A stretch of DNA of 64,000 bases from Dyella sp. AtDHG13 (lineage in GTDB: Bacteria > Pseudomonadota > Gammaproteobacteria > Xanthomonadales > Rhodanobacteraceae), in the NCBI RefSeq assembly GCF_003201105.1, contig NZ_QICJ01000005.1, forward strand, positions 62,001 to 126,000, given 5' to 3'. Shown here piece by piece: positions 57,313 through 64,000 of this stretch. The notes below the pieces were generated by a model that saw only the letters and a program-made list of their open reading frames with translations, was not told where the DNA came from and made no database searches. A program made the translations under genes and the position numbers. Each line of letters starts with the position of its first letter. The stretch's first letter is position 1.

Positions 57313-58491
57313 TCAGGCCACTTCGCCCGCCGCGCGCCCCGAAGCCCAGGCCCACTGGAAGTTGTAGCCGCCCAGCCAACCGGTGACGTCGACCACTTCA
57401 CCGACGAAATAGAGACCGGGCACGAGCTTCGACTGCATGGTCGTCGACGACAGACCATCGGTATCGACGCCGCCCAGCGTCACTTCCGCCGTGCGATAAC
57501 CCTCGGTGCCGCTCGCAACGATGGACCAGTCGTGCAATTGCTCGCCGATGTCCTTGAGCTCCGCCTCGCGGTACTGCCGCATGGGTTTGCTCTCGAACCA
57601 CAGCTCGCACAGACGCTGCGCCAAGCGCCGCGGCAAGGCATCGCCCAGGACGTTCTTCAGCTCGGCGGCGGGCCGCGCCTGGCGCTGCTCCTGCAGCCAT
57701 GCGCCCAGGTCGAGTCCGGGCGACAGGTCGATGCGCAGATCGTCGCCAGGCTGCCAGTACGAGGAAATCTGCAGGATGGAAGGCCCGCTGATGCCGCGAT
57801 GCGTGAACAGCATGCCGGCGCGGAAGGACCGCTTGCCCACGCGCGCCTCCACCATCGGCAAGGCCACGCCGGAGAGATCGTGATAGCGCTCCTGATGCTT
57901 GCCGCTGAGCGTCAACGGCACCAGCCCCGCGCGCGTGGGCAGCACGTTGTGGCCAAACTGGCGCGCCAGTTCGTAGCCAAAGCCCGTGGCGCCCATCGTC
58001 GGAATCGACAGGCCGCCCGTGGCGACCACCAGCGATTGGGCGTGCACCTCGCCGTGCGAGGTGATCACGTTGAAGCCCTCGTCCGTCTTGCGCACGCGCT
58101 GCACGCCGCAGCTGGTCTCGATGCGCACGCCGGCCTGCGCGCACTCGTCCAGCAGCATGCGCACGATGAGCTTGGACGACTCGTCGCAGAACAGCTGGCC
58201 CAGTTCCTTCTCGTGGTACGCGATGCGGTGCTTTTCCACCATCGCGATGAAATCCCAGGGCGTATAGCGAGCCAATGCCGATTTGGCGAAATGCGGATTG
58301 GCGGAGAGATAACAGGTCGGCGTCACGCCCATGTTGGTGAAGTTGCAACGCCCGCCGCCGGACATCAGGATCTTCTTGCCGACCTTGTTGGCGTGATCGA
58401 CCACCAGCACGTTGCGCCCGCGCTGCCCGGCCACGATGGCGCACATCAGCCCGGCCGCGCCGGCGCCAATGACCAATACATCCACTTTCAC
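57313..58491 (-). CDS. FAD/NAD(P) flavoprotein, HI0933/YhiN (BaiN) family
   Basis: A 392-aa flavoprotein. FAD motif VIGAGAAGLMCAIVAGQRGR is at the N terminus; the family's KILMSGGGRCNFTNMG and VVATGGLSIPTMGATGFGYELARQFGH segments, and the C-terminal second FAD motif YFVGEVVDVTGWLGGYNFQWAWASG, are all present. The family's physiological substrate is largely unknown; the clostridial BaiN reduces bile-acid double bonds. Complete gene, no close operon partner. Confidence 0.87.
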   Translation of the reverse strand: MKVDVLVIGAGAAGLMCAIVAGQRGRNVLVVDHANKVGKKILMSGGGRCNFTNMGVTPTCYLSANPHFAKSALARYTPWDFIAMVEKHRIAYHEKELGQLFCDESSKLIVRMLLDECAQAGVRIETSCGVQRVRKTDEGFNVITSHGEVHAQSLVVATGGLSIPTMGATGFGYELARQFGHNVLPTRAGLVPLTLSGKHQERYHDLSGVALPMVEARVGKRSFRAGMLFTHRGISGPSILQISSYWQPGDDLRIDLSPGLDLGAWLQEQRQARPAAELKNVLGDALPRRLAQRLCELWFESKPMRQYREAELKDIGEQLHDWSIVASGTEGYRTAEVTLGGVDTDGLSSTTMQSKLVPGLYFVGEVVDVTGWLGGYNFQWAWASGRAAGEVA

Positions 58492-58599
58492 GCGCGCACC
58501 GTCGTCATGCCTGGTTCCTGTCCCGTTGGGCGCGCATTATCCGACAGGACGGGCCATATCGCTTAAACTGGCCCTTTCCTTCGCACCGGAACCGCCAGC

Positions 58600-59082
58600 A
58601 TGCCCTCCTTTGACGTCATTTCCGAAGTCGACAAGCACGAACTGACCAATGCCGTCGACCAGGCCAACCGCGAGCTCGCCAACCGCTTCGACTTCAAGGG
58701 CAGCGACGCGAAGTTCGAACTGGACAAGTTCGTAATCACCCAGTCCGCGCCCAGCGAATTCCAGCTGGAACAGATGCTGGACATCCTGCGCGGCCGCCTC
58801 ACCTCGCGAAAGATCGACATCCGCGCACTGGAAGTGGGCGACGCCGAAACCAACCTCGGCGGCTCGCGCCAGAAGATCACCGTGAAGCAAGGCATCGAAC
58901 AGCCCATCGCCAAGAAGCTGGTGGCCTCGCTGAAGGAGGCAAAGCTCAAGGTGGAAGCGCAGATCAACGGCGACAAGCTGCGCGTCACCGGCAAGAAGCG
59001 CGACGACCTGCAACTGGCGATGGCGGTGCTGCGCAAGGCGGATGTGGAGCTGCCGTTGCAGTTCGATAACTTTCGCGATTGA
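58600..59082 (+). CDS. YajQ-family cyclic di-GMP-binding protein
   Basis: A 160-aa cytoplasmic protein with two ACT-like ferredoxin folds. SFDVISEVDKHELTNAVDQANRELANRFDFKG and the matching C-terminal half (VTGKKRDDLQLAMAVLRKADVELPLQFDNFRD) are characteristic. In Xanthomonas campestris a YajQ protein binds cyclic di-GMP and modifies transcription of virulence genes through the CLP-type partner. Complete, no operon partner visible. Confidence 0.93.
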   Translation: MPSFDVISEVDKHELTNAVDQANRELANRFDFKGSDAKFELDKFVITQSAPSEFQLEQMLDILRGRLTSRKIDIRALEVGDAETNLGGSRQKITVKQGIEQPIAKKLVASLKEAKLKVEAQINGDKLRVTGKKRDDLQLAMAVLRKADVELPLQFDNFRD

Positions 59083-59128
59083 TGGAGGACGCGCTGGCGC
59101 TGAGGGTGTTACGCCTGCGCGTGGCCCC

Positions 59129-59818
59129 TCACCCCGCCAGGCCCGCCGCAATATTCACGCTGATCGCAATGATGAACACATTGAAGAAGAACGCGATCAC
59201 GCTGTGCATCAGCGCCACGCGCCGCAGGTAACGGCTGCTGATCTGCACGTCGGACACCTGGAAGGTCATGCCGATCACGATGGCGAAGTACATGAAGTCC
59301 CAGTAGTCCGGCTCGTCCGTACCGGGGAATTCCAGCCCTTCGTGCTTCTTGCCGAAGTCGCCGTAGAAGCCGTGCGCATAGTGCATGCCGAACATCACGT
59401 TCAGGAACAGCCACGACAGCACGATGCTCACCGCGGCAATCGCCAGCGCACGGGCATCGCCGCCCTTGGCGGCCCCCATCTCCGTGGTAAGAGCGAGCGC
59501 CACGAAACCGGTAAGGATCAGCGCCGTCCACAGCACGCCCCAGCGGCCGGTGTCCTGCTTGCGCGCCTGCCCCCGCATCAACTCCGACGAGGTGGTTCGG
59601 CAGAACAGGATGGTCAGTGCGGTCAGATAGACGGCCACGCCAACGTCGAACCCCAGCAACAGCGCTTTCGCCGGCTTCAGTTCCGCCCAATGCCACAGCG
59701 ACAGCCCGAGCAGCAGGGCGACAGCGCCGGAAATCATCAGGCGCGGACGTGCGCGCAGTATCCGGAACGGGATGAAGCCGCGCGCCGGCGGGCGGGTTTC
59801 GTCGGGCGCTGCACTCAT
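59129..59818 (-). CDS. DUF1345 membrane protein
   Basis: A 229-aa inner-membrane protein with five hydrophobic segments. The DUF1345 signature is clear: [26 protein letters not shown] and [21 protein letters not shown] near the C terminus. Function unknown; a transporter or channel-like role is a guess. The ATG at 59818 gives a cytoplasmic N terminus of normal length; the frame extends upstream to 59887 without support. Confidence 0.82.
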   Translation of the reverse strand: MSAAPDETRPPARGFIPFRILRARPRLMISGAVALLLGLSLWHWAELKPAKALLLGFDVGVAVYLTALTILFCRTTSSELMRGQARKQDTGRWGVLWTALILTGFVALALTTEMGAAKGGDARALAIAAVSIVLSWLFLNVMFGMHYAHGFYGDFGKKHEGLEFPGTDEPDYWDFMYFAIVIGMTFQVSDVQISSRYLRRVALMHSVIAFFFNVFIIAISVNIAAGLAG

Positions 59819-59950
59819 GCGTGCGCCTCTGCGGCGTTCAGGCAGTTCGTCGTCACCACTGTCTCTCCATGACCCCGAAGCGGGCATGGCGCATCTTAGT
59901 GCCTGTTCACCGTTTCCCCATCACGCCCGATGGCAGCGCGGACCGCCAAG

Positions 59951-60226
59951 TCAGACGTGCAGGTCCTGGTACTCCGGATGGCGGGTCATCCAGATTTCCG
60001 AGTAGGAGCACGCGGGATCGACTTTCCAGTGCTCTTCACGCGCCGTATCCAGGGCGGTGCGCACCAGGTTGGATGCGATGCCGCGCCCGCCCACGGCGGA
60101 CGGCACGATGGTATGGGTGATGGTCATCACGCCGTCTTCCAGGGTGTAATCCAGCACGCAGGGCACGCCGTCCACCTTGGTTTCGAAACGATGGGCCCGC
60201 GGGTTGTGGTTGATCTCGGCGAACAT
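59951..60226 (-). CDS. Small GNAT-like acetyltransferase (YidJ/Gcn5-related)
   Basis: A 91-aa single-domain GNAT of the small YjdJ/Gtn-like class. The strands LDYTLEDGVMTITHTIVP and the acetyl-CoA loop AVGGRGIASNLVRTALDTAREEHWKV are present, then CSYSEIWMTRHPEYQDL. The ATG at 60226 has AGAGGG eight bases upstream. A longer frame to 60355 would place a non-family extension first. Confidence 0.85.
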   Translation of the reverse strand: MFAEINHNPRAHRFETKVDGVPCVLDYTLEDGVMTITHTIVPSAVGGRGIASNLVRTALDTAREEHWKVDPACSYSEIWMTRHPEYQDLHV

Positions 60227-60376
60227 GAAACGCGCCCTCTTGAAGCGAGGCGCGGAGAGTAAAGCAAGTGACAGCGAACCACGCGTGAAGACGTTGGCCT
60301 TTCGCGTTCGCGTTTCGTGCATGAGTCTTTCGGCAAGCTCCATGAGTATCGCCATGGCTTGCGCACGAGAATCGAC

Positions 60377-60802
60377 ATGAAGAGGAACGCATCCGCCGTG
60401 TGGTCGGGCGGCCTGAATGAAGGCACGGGTTCCATTTCCACGGCGACCGGCGTGTTGCGCGATGCGCCCTATGGATTCCGCTCACGCTTTGAAGACGGCC
60501 CCGGCACCAATCCGGAAGAACTGCTCGGCGCCGCGCACGCTGGTTGCTTCAGCATGGCGCTTGCGCTGGGCCTGGAGCAGGCGGGGCATACCGCGCAGCG
60601 CATCGAGACCAAGGCCGTGGTGACGCTGGACAAGGACGGCGACGGTTTCGCCATCACCACCGTCGATCTCACCTGTCGTGCGAAAGTGCCCGGCATCGAT
60701 GCCGCGGCGTTCGATGCGATCGCCCAGGCGACCAAGCAAGGCTGCCCGGTGTCCAAGGTGCTCAAGGCGACGATCAACCTGGATGCGAAGCTGGAAGACT
60801 GA
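60377..60802 (+). CDS. OsmC/Ohr-family peroxiredoxin
   Basis: A 141-aa peroxidase of the OsmC subfamily that reduces organic hydroperoxides. The two catalytic cysteines are in AAHAGCFSMALAL and TKQGCPVSKVLKA, and NPEELLGAAHA is the family segment. The start at 60377 aligns with homologues; an earlier in-frame ATG at 60317 is rejected. A LipA-like or OhrR regulator is not adjacent. Confidence 0.92.
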   Translation: MKRNASAVWSGGLNEGTGSISTATGVLRDAPYGFRSRFEDGPGTNPEELLGAAHAGCFSMALALGLEQAGHTAQRIETKAVVTLDKDGDGFAITTVDLTCRAKVPGIDAAAFDAIAQATKQGCPVSKVLKATINLDAKLED

Positions 60803-60914
60803 GCCGCGGCCATCGCGTCGACGCATCGTTCACGCATGTCATCCTGAAGCCTGCCCACGCGTTCGATGAAGGGCTGCGCCAGCGCGGCGCCCAACTTCGG
60901 CCTCAGGACGCGTA

Positions 60915-61772
60915 GTGAAGATCACCTGGAATCGACGCCATTTTCTGCAGATGTGCCTTGGCGGCATCGCCGCGCTTCCGTTCTTCCGCATCGCGCGTGC
61001 GCTGCCGGATGGACGTCCGGCCTGCCGGCTGAGCGCCGAGCAGACCGAAGGCCCCTACTATCTCGATCGCGCGTTGATGCGGCAGGACATCACCGAGGGC
61101 AAGCCTGGCTTGCCATTGGCATTGCGTCTTGAGGTGCTGGACAGCCGCACCTGCCGTCCATTGAGCGATACCGCGCTGGAAATCTGGCATTGCGATGCGC
61201 AGGGCCTGTATTCGGGCTTTACCCGGATGTCGCCCGGCGGCCCCAGCATGGGCCTGTCACCCGGAGGCGCACACGGCACGCCTCCACCGGGACCACCGCC
61301 GGGCGGCATGCCGCCGGGTCCGCCGCCCGGGCTCGCGGGCGGTCCACATGGCGCGCCGCCAAAGAGCGTGCCCACCGATGAACTGACGTTCCTGCGCGGC
61401 GTGCAGATCACGGATGCACGCGGCATGGTCGCGTTCCATACGATCTTCCCCGGCTATTACGCGGGGCGCTGCAATCACATCCACCTGAAGCTGCACACGG
61501 GCGGGCAGATGCAGGACGGCCATTATCGCGGCGGCAAGGTGGTGCACACCGGCCAGCTGTTCTTTCCCGAGGCTGCCTCGCTGGCCGCCATGAGTGGCGA
61601 GGCGTATCGGCGGCACGGCCTGGAACGCACCACGCTCACGCAGGACAACGTCTACGCGAGCCAGCACGGCAGCGGTTCCATCGCCACCATGTCGCTGGAC
61701 GGATCCATGCACGTCGCGACGTTGACGCTGGCGGTCGATCCCACCGCCACCAGCCGCGAAAGCATAGGTTGA
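60915..61772 (+). CDS. Exported intradiol dioxygenase-like protein with a Pro/Gly insertion
   Basis: A 285-aa protein of the protocatechuate 3,4-dioxygenase beta-like family. A twin-arginine-type signal (NRRHFLQMCLGG) precedes the domain. Iron-ligand candidates are Y99 (QGLYSG), Y182, H188 and H190 (PGYYAGRCNHIHLKL), the complete set. Between them residues 106-150 are a Pro/Gly/Met-rich low-complexity insert that interrupts the fold. The start is GTG at 60915, the only one that gives the twin Arg. Substrate unknown. Confidence 0.75.
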   Translation: MKITWNRRHFLQMCLGGIAALPFFRIARALPDGRPACRLSAEQTEGPYYLDRALMRQDITEGKPGLPLALRLEVLDSRTCRPLSDTALEIWHCDAQGLYSGFTRMSPGGPSMGLSPGGAHGTPPPGPPPGGMPPGPPPGLAGGPHGAPPKSVPTDELTFLRGVQITDARGMVAFHTIFPGYYAGRCNHIHLKLHTGGQMQDGHYRGGKVVHTGQLFFPEAASLAAMSGEAYRRHGLERTTLTQDNVYASQHGSGSIATMSLDGSMHVATLTLAVDPTATSRESIG

Positions 61773-61778
61773 ACGCGC

Positions 61779-62876
61779 TCAGCAACCGGAGGCCACGCGC
61801 GCCGTGCGTGGCGCCGCCTTGGCCATGGCGCGACGTGTGCGCACCGCTTCGGCAAGACGGTCGAGCACCCGCACCGACGCGTCCCAGTCGATGCAGCCGT
61901 CCGTGATGCTCTGCCCGTAGCGCAGCGGCTGCCCCGCTATCAGATCCTGCCGTCCGCCGACGAGATGGCTTTCCACCATCACGCCCACAATGCGCCGCTC
62001 GCCTGCAGAAAGCTGGCCGGCGATGTCGTCGATCACGCGTGGCTGGTTTTCCGGCTGCTTGTGGCTGTTGGCGTGGCTGGCGTCGATCATCACGCGCGCC
62101 GGCTGCCCGCTGGCGGCAATGGCCGCGCAGGCCGCGTCGACACTGGCGGCGTCGTAGTTCGGCGTCTTGCCGCCGCGCAGGATGACGTGGCAATCCTCGT
62201 TGCCCGTGGTGGCGGCAATGGCCGTCTGGCCGCCCTTGGTGACCGCCATGAAATGATGCGGCTGCGATGCGGCGCTGACCGCGTCCACCGCGATCTTCAC
62301 GTTGCCGTCGGTACCGTTCTTGAAGCCCACCGGGCACGACAGTCCCGAGGCCAGCTCGCGATGCACCTGGCTTTCCGTGGTGCGCGCGCCGATGGCGCCC
62401 CAGGCCACGAGATCGGCGATGTATTGCGGCGTGATCATGTCCAGGAATTCGCAGCCCGCCGGCATGCCCAGCTCGTTGATGTCGCGCAGCAGCCCGCGCG
62501 CCAGCCGCAGGCCCTTGTCGATGCGGAAGCTGCCATCGAGATCGGGATCGTTGATCAGCCCTTTCCAGCCCACCGTGGTGCGCGGCTTCTCGAAGTACAC
62601 GCGCATCACGATCTCCAGTTCGCCCGCGTGCCGCCCGCGCTGCTCCACGAGGCGCTCGGCGTACTCCAGCGCAGCCCGCGTGTCATGGATCGAGCAGGGG
62701 CCGATCACCACCGCGAGGCGGTCGTCGCCGCCCGACAGGATGCGGTGCAGGGCCTGCCGGGAGGCACTCACGGTATGCGCCGCGTGGACGCTTGCCGCGC
62801 AGTCGCGCATCACCTCTGCCGGCGTGCTGAGCGGAGTGATGGCGCGGATGCGCAGATCATCGGTGGAAGGGTTCAC
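61779..62876 (-). CDS. aroG: 3-deoxy-D-arabino-heptulosonate 7-phosphate synthase
   Basis: A 365-aa AroAI-alpha-type DAHP synthase, first step of the shikimate pathway from PEP and erythrose 4-phosphate. The motifs VVIGPCSIHD (metal Cys), RVYFEKPRTTVGWKG, GARTTESQVHRELASGLSCPVGFKNGTDG and MIDASHANSHKQPENQ are complete. AroF/AroG/AroH type cannot be told. Stop codon to stop codon distance from the convergent dioxygenase gene is only 6 bp. The 5' region is an attenuator, see 62909-63045. Confidence 0.93.
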   Translation of the reverse strand: MNPSTDDLRIRAITPLSTPAEVMRDCAASVHAAHTVSASRQALHRILSGGDDRLAVVIGPCSIHDTRAALEYAERLVEQRGRHAGELEIVMRVYFEKPRTTVGWKGLINDPDLDGSFRIDKGLRLARGLLRDINELGMPAGCEFLDMITPQYIADLVAWGAIGARTTESQVHRELASGLSCPVGFKNGTDGNVKIAVDAVSAASQPHHFMAVTKGGQTAIAATTGNEDCHVILRGGKTPNYDAASVDAACAAIAASGQPARVMIDASHANSHKQPENQPRVIDDIAGQLSAGERRIVGVMVESHLVGGRQDLIAGQPLRYGQSITDGCIDWDASVRVLDRLAEAVRTRRAMAKAAPRTARVASGC

Positions 62877-62908
62877 GGTAGTCTCCTTGGGGGTTCCACC
62901 GCGACCAT

Positions 62909-62943
62909 AAAAAAGGCCGCCAGTGGTGGCTGGCGGCCTTTTT
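62909..62943 (-). terminator. Attenuator terminator upstream of DAHP synthase
   Basis: AAAAAGGCCGCCAG, loop CCACCA, CTGGCGGCCTTTTT on the minus strand: a perfect 14-bp stem with a U tract, 33 bp before the aroG start. Placement before rather than after a gene marks it as an attenuator. Confidence 0.9.
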
Positions 62944-62961
62944 GGGAATGGTGTCTTGTCG

Positions 62962-63045
62962 TCAGGACAATCGCGACCAACCCTCCGCCAGCGGCATCGG
63001 ATAGCCGTAAAACCAAAAATACTGGCGGGTGGCGGGGAAGGTCAT
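62962..63045 (-). CDS. Leader peptide of DAHP synthase attenuator
   Basis: A 27-codon peptide from ATG (63043-63045) to TGA (62962-62964). Residues 9-15 are Y-F-W-F-Y-G-Y and residue 23 is Trp, so four kinds of position report all three aromatic amino acids. Eight of 27 residues are aromatic, against an expected two or three. An in-frame ATG at 63078 gives a 38-residue version. No Shine-Dalgarno is obvious before either start, which is the main doubt. It is translated for regulation only and has no protein family. Confidence 0.7.
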   Translation of the reverse strand: MTFPATRQYFWFYGYPMPLAEGWSRLS

Positions 63046-63129
63046 GGCGACAAGGAATAACACAGGCTTTTCGCGCATGCAAAGGATGCATGTGAAACCA
63101 ACGCGCACCGCGAACGCTACACTCGCGCC

Positions 63130-64000
63130 ATGACGTCGCCCTGGAACCTGCTCACCCGCCCTGCCCGCGAACCCATCCGACGCTGGGTGCTCAGCGTGTT
63201 TCCGCGCGGCGGCGGCGGTCACGTGGACTACGACCATCCGCTGGGCGACCCCGGCTTGTTCGGCCCGGACAGCGCCACCTGGCGCGTGCACGCCGACTTC
63301 GCCGGCATGCTCGCGGGCGGACTCGCTGCCTTGATGCTGCAGACCTTGCATCCGCTGGCGCTCGCGGGGGTGTGGGATCACTCCAACTTCCGCGAGGACC
63401 TGGTCGGCCGCCTGCGCCGCACCACCTCGTTCGTCAGCGGCACCAGCTACGCCCCGCTGGATCAGGCGCAGATGCTGATCGATCGGGTGAAGCACATCCA
63501 CGCGCAGGTGAAGGGCGTGGCCGAAGATGGACGGCCATACGCGGCCGACGATCCCGACCTGCTCACCTGGGTGCACGTCACCGAAGCCTACAGTTTTCTG
63601 CAGGGCTACCGTCGTTACAGCCATATCGCCCTGCCCGCCGGCGCGGCGGATCGCTACTACGATGAAGTACGGCGCATTGCGCAAGCCCTGGGCGCCCGCG
63701 AGGTGCCCGCCTCCGAGGCGCAGATCGCCGCCTATTTCAAGCGCATGCGGCCCGAGCTTCGATTCAGCGGACGCTCGCGCGAAGTGTTGGACGTGCTCTA
63801 CCGCGTGCGGCTCCCCGTGCCCGTGGCGGGCTTGTCGCGCGACGTGTTCCTGCAGGCCGGCGCCGCCTTGTTGCCGCCCTGGGCGGATGTGCTGCTGGAA
63901 CGCACACCGCTGCAACGCGCCCAGTCGCGCTTGGCGGCCAGGGCCCTGTGGTCGGTCGCACCCGTGTTTCGCATGGCCCTGCCCGATGGCATCGCCAGCC
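63130..64000 (+). CDS. MpaB-family oxygenase-like protein (DUF2236), 3' truncated by window end
   Basis: The first 290 codons of an open frame that runs past the window. MLQTLHPLALAGVWDHSNFREDLVGRLRRTTSFV, TWVHVTEAYSFLQGYRRY and the ABABYF-like helices are typical of the MpaB/rubber oxygenase Lcp-like family, whose members are heme-dependent oxygenases or unknown; His in LHP and in TWVHVTE are candidate heme-contact residues. The ATG at 63130 is the likely start. The C-terminal part cannot be assessed. Confidence 0.75.
   Translation, partial: MTSPWNLLTRPAREPIRRWVLSVFPRGGGGHVDYDHPLGDPGLFGPDSATWRVHADFAGMLAGGLAALMLQTLHPLALAGVWDHSNFREDLVGRLRRTTSFVSGTSYAPLDQAQMLIDRVKHIHAQVKGVAEDGRPYAADDPDLLTWVHVTEAYSFLQGYRRYSHIALPAGAADRYYDEVRRIAQALGAREVPASEAQIAAYFKRMRPELRFSGRSREVLDVLYRVRLPVPVAGLSRDVFLQAGAALLPPWADVLLERTPLQRAQSRLAARALWSVAPVFRMALPDGIAS

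Larger units (their letters stand above)
62909..63045 (-). promoter_or_regulatory. Aromatic-amino-acid attenuator leader
   Basis: Four complementary segments in transcript order: 1, CCGCCAG (63022-63028); 2, GCTGGCGG within CCGCTGGCGGAGGG (62981-62994); 3, the 5' terminator arm with CCGCCAG (62930-62936); 4, the 3' arm with CTGGCGG. Pairs 1:2 and 3:4 allow termination; 2:3 prevents it. The Tyr/Phe/Trp codons (63001-63021) lie just after segment 1, so a stalled ribosome masks segment 1 and frees segment 2. Confidence 0.75.

Overview
The window is GC-rich, densely coded chromosomal DNA from a gammaproteobacterium of the Xanthomonas/Rhodanobacter group (Lysobacterales). A Dyella-, Luteibacter- or Rhodanobacter-like member of the Rhodanobacteraceae seems most likely, but that placement rests on gene order and protein character, not on a search. 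Supporting signs are the NAD-type isocitrate dehydrogenase, the phoB-phoR-ppk-ppx block, the cinA-recA-recX-alaS-csrA-tRNA-Ser block, YXWGXW-repeat and Gly/Tyr-rich surface proteins, and paired inverted repeats built on ATTCCGGC. I see no prophage, insertion sequence, CRISPR array or defence island; this is core and housekeeping territory.

Layout. 0-4 kb: isocitrate dehydrogenase, a coupled glutaredoxin/AhpD-like pair, and the periplasmic protease BepA. 4-10 kb: phosphate sensing (PhoB, PhoR) joined to polyphosphate synthesis and breakdown (Ppk1, Ppx). 10-14 kb: a periplasmic cyclophilin, LpxH, a YajG-like periplasmic protein, a YXWGXW protein, then 0.8 kb of repeats leading into tRNA-Ser. 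14-20 kb, all on the minus strand: cinA, recA, recX, alaS, csrA, tRNA-Ser. 20-25 kb: an exported amidohydrolase/dipeptidase pair divergent from mutS. 25-31 kb: a response regulator, an S4-domain RNA-binding protein, an AEC transporter, HtpG and HtpX. 31-38 kb: gluQ, an acetoacetyl-CoA reductase, a repeat block, tcdA, a cytochrome c', pirin, an old-yellow-enzyme homologue, and two tandem cold-shock genes. 38-46 kb: a lipoprotein, a YcaQ glycosylase, OMPLA, a flavin monooxygenase, SlyD, DacB and glutathione peroxidase. 46-51 kb: the methionine importer metN-metI-metQ, pncB, and a 335-bp structured gap. 51-60 kb: a c-type cytochrome, a lipoprotein peptidase, a Gly/Tyr lipoprotein, a histone H1-like protein, rhomboid, PhzF, UPF0178, a beta-hydroxyacid dehydrogenase, a BaiN/HI0933-type flavoprotein, YajQ and a DUF1345 protein. 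60-64 kb: GNAT, OsmC, an intradiol-dioxygenase-like protein, DAHP synthase with an attenuator, and an MpaB-family gene running off the end.

The strongest regulatory discovery is the leader of DAHP synthase. A 27-codon leader peptide carries a run of Tyr/Phe/Trp codons, followed by a strong intrinsic terminator. Four short segments can form mutually exclusive hairpins exactly as in classical amino-acid attenuation. Other points of interest are a 27-codon candidate small protein with its own terminator between pncB and a cytochrome gene; a perfect 32-bp inverted repeat that includes the 3' end of tRNA-Ser; a duplicated cold-shock gene whose promoter and long 5' UTR were duplicated with it; a repeat block that supplies the last codons of tcdA; and an M19-like dipeptidase that appears to lack several metal ligands.
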